Both the position numbers and the translations under genes were made by a program. Shown here in pieces: positions 8,416 through 17,306 of a stretch of DNA of 64,000 bases. How positions within the stretch are numbered: position 1 is the stretch's first letter; every line of letters starts with the position of its first letter. The stretch is taken from positions 1 through 64,000 of the forward strand of contig JFBG01000016.1 in assembly GCA_000583135.1 (NCBI GenBank), read 5' to 3'. Source of the DNA: Thioalkalivibrio sp. HK1 (GTDB lineage Bacteria > Pseudomonadota > Gammaproteobacteria > HK1). The notes under the pieces are model-generated. The model was not told the DNA's origin. It saw only the letters and a program-made list of their open reading frames with translations, and searched no databases.

Positions 8416-9441
8416 TCAACGGAAAGGAGGAGCGTAAAGGATGCCGCCGTCCTTGTACAGAGCGTTCAAACCGCGCGCCAAACCGAGCTTGGTGCTCGTT
8501 CCGAGATAGCGATCGAAGATCTCGGCGTAGTTGCCCTCGGCCTCGATGGCTCGCACCGCCCACATGCCGTCGAGTCCGAGCATCGCGCCGAGCTCGCCCT
8601 CGCTGCCGAGCAGACGATTGACTTCCGGATTGTCGGAACCGCCGGCCATGCTCTTCGCATTCATCTTCGTGATCCCGAGTTCCTCGGCGATGATCAACGC
8701 GTTCAAGGTCCAACGCGCGATATCGGCCCACTGATCGTCACCCTGGCGGACCAAGGGTCCCAAGGGCTCCTTGGAGATGATCTCGGGGAAGACCATGTGC
8801 ATGTCGGGATCGTCGAAGGTGGTGCGGGTTGCGGCCAGACCGGAGGCGTCGGTGGTGTAGACATCGCAACGCTCGGCCTCGTAGGCCGCCCGGGCCTCGG
8901 AGTTGGTTTCGATCGGAACCGGCTCGTAGGAGATGCCGTTGACACGGAAGAAGTCCGCCAAGTTCAACTCGGTGGTGGTGCCGGTCTGGATGCAGATCGA
9001 GGCTCCGTCGAGACCCGTTGCGCTATCCACACCCAAGGCCTTGCGTCCGATGAAGCCTTGACCGTCGTAGTAGCTGACGCCGATGAAGGTGAAGCCCAAG
9101 TCCACATCGCGCGAAAAAGTCCAAGTGGTGTTGCGCGACAGGATATCGACCTCGCCGGATTGCAGCGCCGGGAAGCGGTTCTTGCCGGTCAGGCTGACGT
9201 ATTTGACCTTATCCGGATCGCCGAGCACGGCGGCGGCAAGGGCCCGACAGTAGGCGACATCGAAGCCTCTCCAATTGCCGGAATCGTCGGTTTCGGCAAA
9301 GCCGGGCAGACCGGTGTTGATGCCGCATTTGAGCTCGCCGGCGGCTTTGACATCGTCCAGCGTCGCCGCCTGTGCGGGCAGTCCCGCAAAAGCGACCGTT
9401 CCCGCAAGCGCCGCAGTGCTCAAGAATTTCCTGATTGCCAT
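8416..9441 (-). CDS. aapJ: polar amino-acid ABC transporter substrate-binding protein, copy 1
   Basis: The 341-residue periplasmic binding protein of the AapJ/BztA family has a signal peptide (MAIRKFLSTAALAGTVAFAG...AQA), then LKCGINTGLPGFAE, RGFDVAYCRALAAA and the C-terminal segment LGSEGELGAMLGLD. It should capture polar L-amino acids for AapQMP. I chose the ATG at 9441 because AAGGAG lies 10 bases upstream and the signal peptide starts there. A second, closely similar gene lies directly upstream (9915-10940), so this is one half of a tandem duplication. Confidence 0.92.
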   Translation of the reverse strand: MAIRKFLSTAALAGTVAFAGLPAQAATLDDVKAAGELKCGINTGLPGFAETDDSGNWRGFDVAYCRALAAAVLGDPDKVKYVSLTGKNRFPALQSGEVDILSRNTTWTFSRDVDLGFTFIGVSYYDGQGFIGRKALGVDSATGLDGASICIQTGTTTELNLADFFRVNGISYEPVPIETNSEARAAYEAERCDVYTTDASGLAATRTTFDDPDMHMVFPEIISKEPLGPLVRQGDDQWADIARWTLNALIIAEELGITKMNAKSMAGGSDNPEVNRLLGSEGELGAMLGLDGMWAVRAIEAEGNYAEIFDRYLGTSTKLGLARGLNALYKDGGILYAPPFR

Positions 9442-9914
9442 GATTAGCATACTCCTTGGAGATAAAAGGATGGCGGTGGTGGAATGCGCATTATCGAAGT
9501 GGAGACCGCCCTCGCACGGATTCATCGTTTCGATCAACCATCGCCTCGACAAACCCTAGGGGGGATTTTGACACGAATAGCGTCTTGATACCACCTGCGC
9601 GAAAAAATAACGATGAATCTCGAAGTCCGAAGATTGGCATCCGATATCCCGACAGTGCGCGCTCTAACCCCCGAGGCACTCCCGTTCTCGGCGGCTCTTC
9701 GAGGATTCGGGGGAATTCGAGACTGGATTCAAGACTGAATTCGAAACCGAAATCGAAGACAAATTCGAAGAGGGACGATCGTCGTTTTTATCGCCGGATC
9801 GATCGCCTCGGGCGCCGGATCTTACCCCCAAGACCTGCGCCATCACCCAAAGCACCGCATTGCCTCGGGCTTTTCCGGCGGACAAGCCCTACTTTTTGCG
9901 CCAAAGCCCATCAA
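9442..9914. other. intergenic between tandem binding-protein genes
   Basis: It holds the upstream region of copy 1. The segment around 9473-9495 nearly repeats the segment upstream of copy 2 at about 10984-11006 (GCGGTGrTGGAATGCGCATy), showing that upstream sequence was duplicated together with the gene. A degenerate 12-base repeat is present at 9713-9772. No gene was seen. Confidence 0.5.
9713..9772. repeat. degenerate tandem repeat of about 12 bases, five units
   Basis: Five successive units resemble AATTCGAAGACG (variants GATTCAAGACTG, AATTCGAAACCG and others). It lies in non-coding sequence between the two binding-protein genes, and its function is unknown. Confidence 0.5.
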
Positions 9915-10940
9915 TCAACGAAAAGGCGGGGCATAAAGAATGCCGCCGTCTTTATAAAGCGCATTGAGTCCGCGCTCAAGACCGATTTCACTGTCGGAGC
10001 CCAAGTGACGATCGAAGATCTCGGCGTAGTTGCCCTCGACGGCGATCGCTCGTACCGCCCACTGCTTGTCGAGCCCGAGCATCGCCCCGAAATCCCCCTC
10101 GCTCCCGAGCAGGCGATTGATTTGGGGGTTATCGGTGCCTTGCGCCTTGGTCATCACATTCGCCTTCGTGATCCCCAATTCCTCGGCGATGATCAGGGCG
10201 TTCAAGGTCCAGCGCGCAATATCCGCCCATTGATCGTCGCCTTGGCGGACCAAGGGACCCAAGGGCTCTTTGGAGATGATCTCGGGGAAAACCAAATGCT
10301 CGTCGGGATCGGCGAGGGTGGCGCGGGTTGCGGCCAGACCGGCGGCATCGGCGGTATAGACATCGCAACGCTCGGCCTCGTAGGCGGCTCGGGCTTCGGC
10401 GTTGGTCTCGATCGGAACCGGCTCGTAGGATATCTTGTTGACGCGGGCGAAATCCGCCAGATTCAACTCCGTGGTGGTACCGGTCAGGATGCAGATCGAA
10501 GCCCCGTCGAGATCCATCGCGCTTTCGATGCCCAAGGACTTGCGCCCGATGAAACCCTGCCCGTCGTAATATCGAATACCGACGAAGGTGAAACCCAAAT
10601 GCACATCGCGCAAGATGGTCCACGTGGTGTTGTTCGATAAAATATCGACTTCGCCCGATTGCAAGGCCGGGAAGCGATTCTTGGGGGTGAGATTGATGTA
10701 TTCGACCTTTTTCGCATCGGCGAGCACGGCGGCGGCAAGCGCCCGACAGTAGGCGATATTGAAACCCTGCCACTCGCCCTCGTCATCGGTTTCGGCAAAA
10801 CCGGGCATGACGGTATTGATGCCGCATTTGATTTCGTCGGCGGCCCTGATATCGTCGAGCATCGCCGAGTGTGCCAGGGTTCCTGCGAATGCGAAGGTGG
10901 CGGCGAAGACCGCAACGCCGATGAATTGCCTGATGGCCAT
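9915..10940 (-). CDS. polar amino-acid ABC transporter substrate-binding protein, copy 2
   Basis: The 341-residue paralogue of the adjacent AapJ-like protein has the same length and domain layout. The signal peptide is MAIRQFIGVAVFAATFAFAG, followed by IKCGINTVMPGFAETDDEG and the same C-terminal ending (ALYKDGGILYAPPFR). Differences are spread through the protein, so the copies have diverged and may bind different amino acids. It is the first gene of the leftward transporter cluster. Confidence 0.9.
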   Translation of the reverse strand: MAIRQFIGVAVFAATFAFAGTLAHSAMLDDIRAADEIKCGINTVMPGFAETDDEGEWQGFNIAYCRALAAAVLADAKKVEYINLTPKNRFPALQSGEVDILSNNTTWTILRDVHLGFTFVGIRYYDGQGFIGRKSLGIESAMDLDGASICILTGTTTELNLADFARVNKISYEPVPIETNAEARAAYEAERCDVYTADAAGLAATRATLADPDEHLVFPEIISKEPLGPLVRQGDDQWADIARWTLNALIIAEELGITKANVMTKAQGTDNPQINRLLGSEGDFGAMLGLDKQWAVRAIAVEGNYAEIFDRHLGSDSEIGLERGLNALYKDGGILYAPPFR

Positions 10941-11132
10941 ATCCGATCTCCCCTTGGATCACACCTCGTTGCCATGCGCAAACAGCGGTGATGGAATGCG
11001 CATCGTCGATGGATCGATGGACCCCGTCTCGACCCCGGCGACGGCCCTGCGGCATTTCATGCGGCGCCCGATCGCGCTCAAAGCTTCGCTGATCGGTCAA
11101 GCGTATCCGATCGCGACGAGCGAGCCGCGAGC

Positions 11133-12365
11133 ATGAGCGGATTATCATTGAAACTCGATTCCTTCACCCGCCGAATCGTCCTTCCGCTGGCGATCGCCGA
11201 GACCCTCGTCTGGGCCGGGTTTTACTATATTTTTCCCGCTCTTTTACCCGAATGGGAAAGCGATCCGGGCTGGTCGAAGACCATGCTCTCGATGGCCTTC
11301 ACCCTCTCTTTGGTGATCACGGCCTTGCTCTTTCCGCTCTCGGGACGATTGATCGATCGCGGCCATTCGACCAAGGTTCTCACCGGCAGCGCCTTTTTGG
11401 GGGCGGTTTTGCTCATCGTTCTCTCCCAAGTCACCCGGCCGTGGCAATTTTGGTGGGTGTGGGCCGGACTCGGGATCGCGATGGCGGGCTGTCTTTACGA
11501 TCCTTGCTTTGCCGTATTGGTGCGCGCCAACGGCAAGAGAGCCAAGCGCGCGATCTCCTTGGTGACCATCTTCGCCGGTTTTGCCGGAACCATCGCCTTT
11601 CCCAGCGCCCGCATCCTGACGGAGTCGATCGGGTGGCGAGCGGCGCTATGGGTCTTCGCAGCGGCGATCTGCCTTGTCGCCCTGCCGCTGTTCCGATTCG
11701 CCTCTCGTCATGCCGAGGCGCATGCTTTGATCGATGTCGCGCCCCCCGATCCTCGCACCAAGGGCTTTGCGGCGCTCAAAGACTTGCGCTTCCACCTCCT
11801 CGCCGTCGCGGTCTTTTGCTCATCGCTCGATCATGGCATGCTGATCTCCCACATCCTGCCCATTTTCGAAAGCCGCCGGGCGAGCGTCGATATCGCGACC
11901 CTCGCCGCTTCCTTCATCGGTCCGATGCAAGTCGTTGCGCGCATGACCTTGATGCAATCGGATCGCTTCGCCCGCACTTCGACCATCACCACCATCGCCT
12001 TCACCCTCTTGGCCGCTGCGGCTTTGAGCCTGCTCCACGCCGGGGCCACGCCTTGGCTGATCGCGGCCTTCGTGGTCATGCACGGGGCGGGGATCGGCAT
12101 CGCCAGCGTGATGCGCCCGGTGGCAACGGCGGAGCTGATGGGGAGAAGGAATTTCGGGGTGGTGGCGGGGGTGATCGGCATGACGGGGATGACGGGCTAC
12201 GCCTTGGGGCCGATCCTCTCGGCCGTCGTTTGGGAGGCCGGTGGCTACGATCGGGTGATCGCGCTGGCTTTTGCCATCGCCCTCATATCGATCGTCTCGA
12301 TCATCGCCGCTTGGAGGATCGACGCCAAGAAAGGGGCGAGCACCGGCTCCGACGGAGCGAGTTGA
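11133..12365 (+). CDS. MFS transporter
   Basis: The 410-residue protein has about twelve hydrophobic segments and an MFS motif-A-like loop (GRLIDRGHSTKVL) after the second. It probably exports or imports a small solute across the inner membrane; the substrate cannot be told. It is divergent from the amino-acid transporter cluster and convergent with the polyphosphate glucokinase gene, only about 30 bases away. The ribosome site is weak, so the start is tentative. Confidence 0.8.
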   Translation: MSGLSLKLDSFTRRIVLPLAIAETLVWAGFYYIFPALLPEWESDPGWSKTMLSMAFTLSLVITALLFPLSGRLIDRGHSTKVLTGSAFLGAVLLIVLSQVTRPWQFWWVWAGLGIAMAGCLYDPCFAVLVRANGKRAKRAISLVTIFAGFAGTIAFPSARILTESIGWRAALWVFAAAICLVALPLFRFASRHAEAHALIDVAPPDPRTKGFAALKDLRFHLLAVAVFCSSLDHGMLISHILPIFESRRASVDIATLAASFIGPMQVVARMTLMQSDRFARTSTITTIAFTLLAAAALSLLHAGATPWLIAAFVVMHGAGIGIASVMRPVATAELMGRRNFGVVAGVIGMTGMTGYALGPILSAVVWEAGGYDRVIALAFAIALISIVSIIAAWRIDAKKGASTGSDGAS

Positions 12366-12396
12366 TCATTCGTTCGAAGCGGGCGTTCGAGGGGTT

Positions 12397-13137
12397 TTAC
12401 GAAGCCACCGATCGAGCGGCCAATGCGGCCCCGATAATCCCCGCCTCGTTCAAGGCTTTGGCGGGAACGACCTCGGCCCGGGTATCGATAAGGTGCAGGA
12501 ATTGATGATGTTTTTTGCTGACCCCGCCCCCGATGATGAAAAGATCGGGGGAAAGCAAGGCCTCCATCCTCCCCATGAACTCATCGACGTGACCGGCCCA
12601 TGTCTTCCAATCGAGATCCTTTTCCTTGCGAATGCGAGATGCCGCTCGCTCCTCCGCATTCTTGCCTCGTATTTCTATATGGCCGAACTCCGTATTGGGG
12701 ACCAAACGCCCGTCGATAAAAACGGCGCTGCCCAAGCCGGTGCCCAGAGTCAGCATGATCACCACCCCTTTTCGCCCCTCTCCGGCCCCGAAGGACATCT
12801 CCGCCAGACCGGCGGCATCGGCATCGTTGATCAGCAAGACGGGACACCCGGTTCGCTCCTCCAACAATCCTTGCCCGTCGGTGCCGATCCAGGACTTGTC
12901 GACATTGGCGGCGCTATGGACAACGCCCGCCTTGACGATGGCGGGAAAGGTGCACCCTATCGGCCCCTTCCATCCAAAATGCTCGACCAGCCTTCCCACG
13001 GCCTCCACCACCACCGGCGGGGTCGCAGGTTTCGGGGTCGGAATCCGATGCCGCTGCGATACCAAACGCCCCGTCTCGATATCCACCGGAGCGCCCTTGA
13101 TCCCGGATCCGCCGATGTCGATGCCTAGAATATTCAT
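12397..13137 (-). CDS. ppgK: polyphosphate glucokinase (ROK family)
   Basis: The 246-residue ROK-family kinase has the N-terminal phosphate loop [11 protein letters not shown], the polyphosphate-glucokinase-type segment [14 protein letters not shown] and the second phosphate motif TLGTGLGSA. The pattern fits PpgK, which phosphorylates glucose using inorganic polyphosphate (some members also use ATP). The length fits the family. A purine-rich GAGGGGG site precedes the ATG. PpgK is best known from Actinobacteria, so its presence here may reflect transfer, but I cannot test that from the sequence alone. Confidence 0.85.
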   Translation of the reverse strand: MNILGIDIGGSGIKGAPVDIETGRLVSQRHRIPTPKPATPPVVVEAVGRLVEHFGWKGPIGCTFPAIVKAGVVHSAANVDKSWIGTDGQGLLEERTGCPVLLINDADAAGLAEMSFGAGEGRKGVVIMLTLGTGLGSAVFIDGRLVPNTEFGHIEIRGKNAEERAASRIRKEKDLDWKTWAGHVDEFMGRMEALLSPDLFIIGGGVSKKHHQFLHLIDTRAEVVPAKALNEAGIIGAALAARSVAS

Positions 13138-13402
13138 CGCCCCCTCTTCGATAGCGCTGGGAAATCTCCGCTCGGATCTTACGCAAATCCCTCGGGGCGA
13201 AGCGCTTATATGATGGGGCGGGCATCCAAGCCTTTGGGCGGATAACCGGGCGAGGTCGATATTGGCAGGTCAAAAGCCCGTCTTGGGACATCGCTCCTTC
13301 GTCGAAGCGATCGGGATTCGAAAAAAGATGGACGAAACTTTGACCATCGGCAAGCGCATACTCCACCGATCCCCGATCGCCGCAACAACCATATCTTCGC
13401 TT

Positions 13403-14212
13403 TCAATCGCGCCCTCGCAGGGCGCTCATCCACCCGAGGCCGGCCTCGGTATCGCCTTCGGGCGGGATGTATTCGGCTCCGAGCGGGGCCAAGTAGCCGA
13501 GACGATCCACCGTTTCGAAAAAATCGGCGTAATCGATATCGCCATGATCCGGCGGGCCGCGATCCGGTACCGCCGCGAATTGGATATGGCCGATGATCGG
13601 AAGATGGCGCTCGAAGAGATCGGTAATCGGTGTCGAATCCCCTTCGAGAAGATGAAGGTTCCAAGTATCGAATAGCAATTTTAGATTGGATCGGCCGACT
13701 TCCTCGATCACTTCTCGAGCCAAAGCGCTCGAGTCGAGAAAATAGCCGGGGAAGGATTGACGAGCCAAGGGCTCGATCAATATGTCCCGCCCTTGCGCCG
13801 CGGCCTTCTCAGTGGCGAAATCCAGATTGGAAACGAACGCGGTGCGCGCCGCGCGATGGGCCGAATCGCCGCCGGCGACGATGCCCGCCATCACATGGAT
13901 CGCCGCGGCATCGATGGCATCGGCGTAAGCCAAAGCCTCCTCGATGTGATCGCGGGCCTCGCTTTCGCGATCGGGAAGGGCGGACAAACCCACCTCGCCG
14001 GAGTCCGCATCGCCCTTGCGGGTGTTGATGCTCAGCATCGGCAAGCCGGTTGCCGCCAACGCGGCGGCGACCCGCTCGGGGTCTTCGTGATAGGGCCAGT
14101 GGCATTCGACGGCATCGAAGGCGGATATTTTCGCGGCATGGATGGCATCGGGCAGCGCCAGCTCACGCCAAAGGAAACCCAAGTTGGCGGAAAATTTCCT
14201 TGGCTCGTTCAT
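13403..14212 (-). CDS. hydroxypyruvate isomerase-like TIM-barrel protein
   Basis: The 269-residue protein of the xylose-isomerase-like TIM-barrel superfamily, Hyi/OtnI-like, has FSANLGFLWRELAL, FDAVECHWPY, IHVMAGIV, LIEPLARQSFPGYFL and FDTWNLHLLEGD. Glu in LIEPL, Asp in FDTWN and the C-terminal GAEYIPPEGDTEAGLGW segment fit the metal and substrate sites of this group. It may isomerise hydroxypyruvate and tartronate semialdehyde or a related sugar acid. No glyoxylate-pathway neighbours are present, so the substrate is inference. Confidence 0.75.
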   Translation of the reverse strand: MNEPRKFSANLGFLWRELALPDAIHAAKISAFDAVECHWPYHEDPERVAAALAATGLPMLSINTRKGDADSGEVGLSALPDRESEARDHIEEALAYADAIDAAAIHVMAGIVAGGDSAHRAARTAFVSNLDFATEKAAAQGRDILIEPLARQSFPGYFLDSSALAREVIEEVGRSNLKLLFDTWNLHLLEGDSTPITDLFERHLPIIGHIQFAAVPDRGPPDHGDIDYADFFETVDRLGYLAPLGAEYIPPEGDTEAGLGWMSALRGRD

Positions 14213-14430
14213 TGCGTGCGTCTTATGCGGCGAGTGTCGAGATCGAAACGGAGGACGTCAACGACGAATCGGCAACGGCAGGCGGATGCCCGCAGCCCGA
14301 AGCGTCACCGATGATTGGCGTGATCGACGCAAATCGCCGCGCCGTCTTTCAGGTAAGGTGAAGGGGGCGATAGCGCCGAACCCGAAAAAGCATGCGTCGT
14401 CGGTCGCAAGCGATCGATCGAAAAAAAAGA

Positions 14431-14507
14431 TGGCGCGCCCGGAGAGATTCGAACTCCCGACCCCCTGGTTCGTAGCCAGGTACTCTATCCAACTGAGCTA
14501 CGGGCGC
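14431..14507 (-). tRNA. tRNA-Arg(ACG)
   Basis: The 77-base cloverleaf has acceptor arm GCGCCCG / CGGGCGC, a D-arm containing AGCTCAGTTGG, anticodon stem CCTGG / CCAGG with loop CTACGAA (anticodon ACG), T-arm GGGAGTTCGAATCTCTC and an encoded CCA. ACG is normally deaminated to ICG and reads CGU, CGC and CGA. Eight T follow on the minus strand. Confidence 0.95.
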
Positions 14508-14662
14508 AATATGAATCGATAGGGATAAGTATAGAACATCGCAAAGGGTAAAAGCGATCATCGCCTCCTCGATCGCCTGACTATCAAGGCCTGACTGTCG
14601 AGAATATGATCGACGATTGCAAGGGGAGGGGATTCGGCCTTGGGCATTCGAAGGCCTGCGAT

Positions 14663-14712
14663 CCCCCAAGGCAGTGCCCCGAAAAAGGGGATACCGAAAA
14701 GCCCCTTGGGGG
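14663..14712 (-). terminator. candidate structured terminator downstream of thiG
   Basis: An outer stem (CCCCCAAGG 14663-14671 with CCTTGGGGG 14704-14712) encloses a small CCCC/GGGG hairpin. It lies 40-90 bases after the thiG stop. Only short T-runs occur on the minus strand, so termination is plausible rather than shown. Confidence 0.35.
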
Positions 14713-14750
14713 TGCGAATCGCCACCTCGCAGCCCTTCGATCCTTGACTT

Positions 14751-15581
14751 TCAGGCGATTCGCCCCTCGATGGGCGAGGAAGCGCTGGCATGCCTTTTGC
14801 GCGGGATCCTCCCGGCAAGCCAAGCCTCGCGTCCGGCTTCCACCGCTTTGCGCATCGCCGATGCCATCAAGATCGGATTCTCGGCCCCGGCGATCGCCGT
14901 GTTCATCAATACCCCGTCGCAACCGAGCTCCATCGCGATCGCGGCATCCGATGCGGTGCCGACCCCGGCATCCACGATGATCGGAACCTTGGCGTTCTCG
15001 ACGATGGTCAAGATATTATAAGGGTTGCAAACCCCCAAACCGGAGCCGATGGGGGCGGCGAGGGGCATCACGGCGCAGCAACCGATCGCTTGGAGTTTGA
15101 GCGCCACCACCGGATCGTCGCTGGTGTAGACCATGACATCGAAGCCATCGCGCACGAGGATCTCGGCCGCTTCCAAGGTGCCCGCAATATCGGGATAGAG
15201 GGTTTGCTGATCGCCCAAGACCTCGAGTTTGACCAGCGAATGCCCGTCCAAGAGCTCGCGCGCGAGATGGCAGGTGCGCACCGCGCTCTTGGCATCGTAG
15301 CAACCGGCGGTATTGGGCAAGATCACGAATTCATCGGGCGGCAGATAATCCAGCAGATTCGATTCATCCGGATTCTGACCCAGATTGGTGCGGCGAAGGG
15401 CGACGGTGATCATTTGCGCCCCGCTGGCGACGGTCGCCGCCTTGGTCTGCTCGAAATCCCGATATTTGCCGCTGCCGACGATCAAACGCGAGCGATATTC
15501 GACCCCGGCGATCACCAACGGGGCATCGGGGCTGTCCGATACTGCATGCTTCGCTTGGTCTTGGTTCACGCTTTGACTCAT
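14751..15581 (-). CDS. thiG: thiazole synthase ThiG
   Basis: The 276-residue cytosolic TIM-barrel enzyme forms the thiazole phosphate ring of thiamine from 1-deoxyxylulose 5-phosphate, dehydroglycine and ThiS thiocarboxylate. Clear family segments are [48 protein letters not shown] and [21 protein letters not shown]. The first 20 residues are an extra polar leader compared with many ThiG. It follows thiS by about 50 bases in the same direction. No TPP riboswitch-like pattern was seen upstream of thiS. Confidence 0.95.
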   Translation of the reverse strand: MSQSVNQDQAKHAVSDSPDAPLVIAGVEYRSRLIVGSGKYRDFEQTKAATVASGAQMITVALRRTNLGQNPDESNLLDYLPPDEFVILPNTAGCYDAKSAVRTCHLARELLDGHSLVKLEVLGDQQTLYPDIAGTLEAAEILVRDGFDVMVYTSDDPVVALKLQAIGCCAVMPLAAPIGSGLGVCNPYNILTIVENAKVPIIVDAGVGTASDAAIAMELGCDGVLMNTAIAGAENPILMASAMRKAVEAGREAWLAGRIPRKRHASASSPIEGRIA

Positions 15582-15632
15582 GAGGGTTCCAACGGTAAGG
15601 TAAAGAAAGAGCGAACGAGGGAGCGCTTCCGC

Positions 15633-15833
15633 CTAGCCCCCGCCGATGGCATGGACGATCTCGATCCGATCCCCGAAAGCGAGCCGACGCTCGGCAAAAA
15701 GACTGCGCGGCACCACCTTCTCGTTGACCTCGACCGCCAAACGCTTATCCATAAGGCCGAGCCCTTCGAGCAGCCCTTCGAGCGTCGTATCGGGTTCGAT
15801 CTCCCGGGGTTGCCCGTTCAAGACGATTTCCAT
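15633..15833 (-). CDS. thiS: sulfur carrier protein ThiS
   Basis: The 66-residue ubiquitin-fold sulfur carrier starts MEIVLNGQPREI and ends in the diagnostic Gly-Gly (VHAIGGG, with one extra Gly). Its C-terminus is adenylated and thiocarboxylated to donate sulfur to ThiG. GGAAGG precedes the ATG. First gene of a thiS-thiG pair. Confidence 0.95.
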   Translation of the reverse strand: MEIVLNGQPREIEPDTTLEGLLEGLGLMDKRLAVEVNEKVVPRSLFAERRLAFGDRIEIVHAIGGG

Positions 15834-16165
15834 CGGCCTTCCATTTCAAGACAACCCTTTTCGGAGCCCATTGCCTCGGTGATCGATGATTTTTCGGCTC
15901 AGGATCACCCTCGCTCGGCGAGAGAGCGACTTGGCGCACCGTCGATCACTCATCTCACCCACCCGATCGAGGGGGGTCGGGGGAATGCGAGGAAAAACCA
16001 TCATCCGATCCCTTCGATGTGCGATCGGTGTGCGGCCAAGCCGAATAGGCGGTTGACCGCAGGCGCACTCCTCATTAAGATCATAGCGTGATGCTTGGGG
16101 CCGCGGGCCGCAAAAGGCATCCGAGCATCGAGCCCAAGGAGGTATTCTTCCTAAGGCCTTGCAAT

Positions 16166-16239
16166 GCGGGTGTAGTTCAATGGTAGAACCTCAGCTTCCC
16201 AAGCTGATGACGTGGGTTCGATTCCCATCACCCGCTCCA
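16166..16239 (+). tRNA. tRNA-Gly(CCC)
   Basis: The 74-base cloverleaf has acceptor GCGGGTG / CACCCGC, anticodon stem TCAGC / GCTGA with loop TTCCCAA (anticodon CCC), T-arm GTGGGTTCGATTCCCAT and an encoded CCA. It stands alone between thiS and the SPOR-protein gene. Confidence 0.95.
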
Positions 16240-16301
16240 TTGCTTCCGATCCTTATCGAGCGCCGTCTCATCGCCTGCGTCTTTTCGAGTGCGCGCGATC
16301 G

Positions 16302-17270
16302 CTATCCTCGTCGACCTTCGAGCACGATTGTCCTAAAGCCCTCGGATTCAAGACGGGCGCGGGCGCTTTCGGTCTGCGAGAGGCTTTGATAGGGACCCAC
16401 CCGAACTCGATGCCACGGCGCTCCGCCGTCGATCGACATGCTCTGCACCATCACCCGAAAGCCCATCAGGATGAGCGAGGCCTTGGCTCTTTCGACCTCG
16501 CTTGGTTCTTTGAAAGAACCCACTTGGATCACATAGCGAGAAGGCAAGGCCGCCTGCGCTTCGTCTTCCGGGTCGGGGATCGAGGCGAGCGTGGCTTCCT
16601 CTAAAAGATCGGGAGCGGCCGCGGGCGGCGATACCAGATCCTCGATCTTCCGGGCCGGTGCACCTTGTACGGGGGCGGCACTCGATGCCACCGCCGGCGC
16701 TTCCTCGCCCGGGGAAGCGTTCGCCCGATGATCGGGGGCAGGCTCCGATGGGCTCGTCGGCTTCAGATCTCGAGGCGACGAATCCGCTAACGAATCCGGG
16801 GATGATGACAAGTCGGGTTCGGATGACTCGCCGGCGGCGATTTTCTCTTCGTCCAACGCATCATCGACCGAATCCCCGGACGCATCGTCGGCCATATCAT
16901 CGCCAGTGTCTTCGTTCGAATCGGCGTTCGAATCGGCATCCGAGTCGGGATTCGAATCCCCGCTCGAATCCCCATCTTCTTGCGCACCATCGAGCGCCAA
17001 GACCAAAGACTCCGATTGAGCGGGAAGGTCCGCACCCCCGCCGGGCAAGACGGTATAGAACTCGTAGGTCGGCGAAGGCGGAAAGGCGTTCTCATCGACC
17101 CCCGCTCGATCCTGATAGGAGGCGCGCAAGGGATTGGGTATCGACTCCGGCCTTTGTGTCGACCACGTCAACACGCAGCCCACAGCCACCCCGGCGAGAA
17201 AGAGGGTGGTGCCGCCACCCCCCACGATATGCCTCGGGCGCTTGACCGCTCCTTTGCCTTGTCCCGCCAT
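16302..17270 (-). CDS. SPOR domain-containing membrane protein
   Basis: The 322-residue protein has a basic N-terminus and one membrane segment (about residues 22-36, TLFLAGVAVGCVL). A long low-complexity periplasmic linker follows, including an Asp/Ser repeat near residues 100-125, and the C-terminal SPOR domain spans about residues 245-320 (RYVIQVGSFKEPSEVERAKA, WHRVRVGPYQSLSQTESARA). SPOR domains bind denuded peptidoglycan, usually at the division septum. The position directly after argS matches the gammaproteobacterial argS-SPOR gene order. Confidence 0.88.
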   Translation of the reverse strand: MAGQGKGAVKRPRHIVGGGGTTLFLAGVAVGCVLTWSTQRPESIPNPLRASYQDRAGVDENAFPPSPTYEFYTVLPGGGADLPAQSESLVLALDGAQEDGDSSGDSNPDSDADSNADSNEDTGDDMADDASGDSVDDALDEEKIAAGESSEPDLSSSPDSLADSSPRDLKPTSPSEPAPDHRANASPGEEAPAVASSAAPVQGAPARKIEDLVSPPAAAPDLLEEATLASIPDPEDEAQAALPSRYVIQVGSFKEPSEVERAKASLILMGFRVMVQSMSIDGGAPWHRVRVGPYQSLSQTESARARLESEGFRTIVLEGRRG

Positions 17271-17306
17271 CGCCGCATTCGCTCCTGACCGATCCTTGCC
17301 CGATGT

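Noticed and set aside
15834..16165. TPP riboswitch upstream of thiS
   Set aside because: The conserved CTGAGA and ACCTGATCTGG-type elements were not found.
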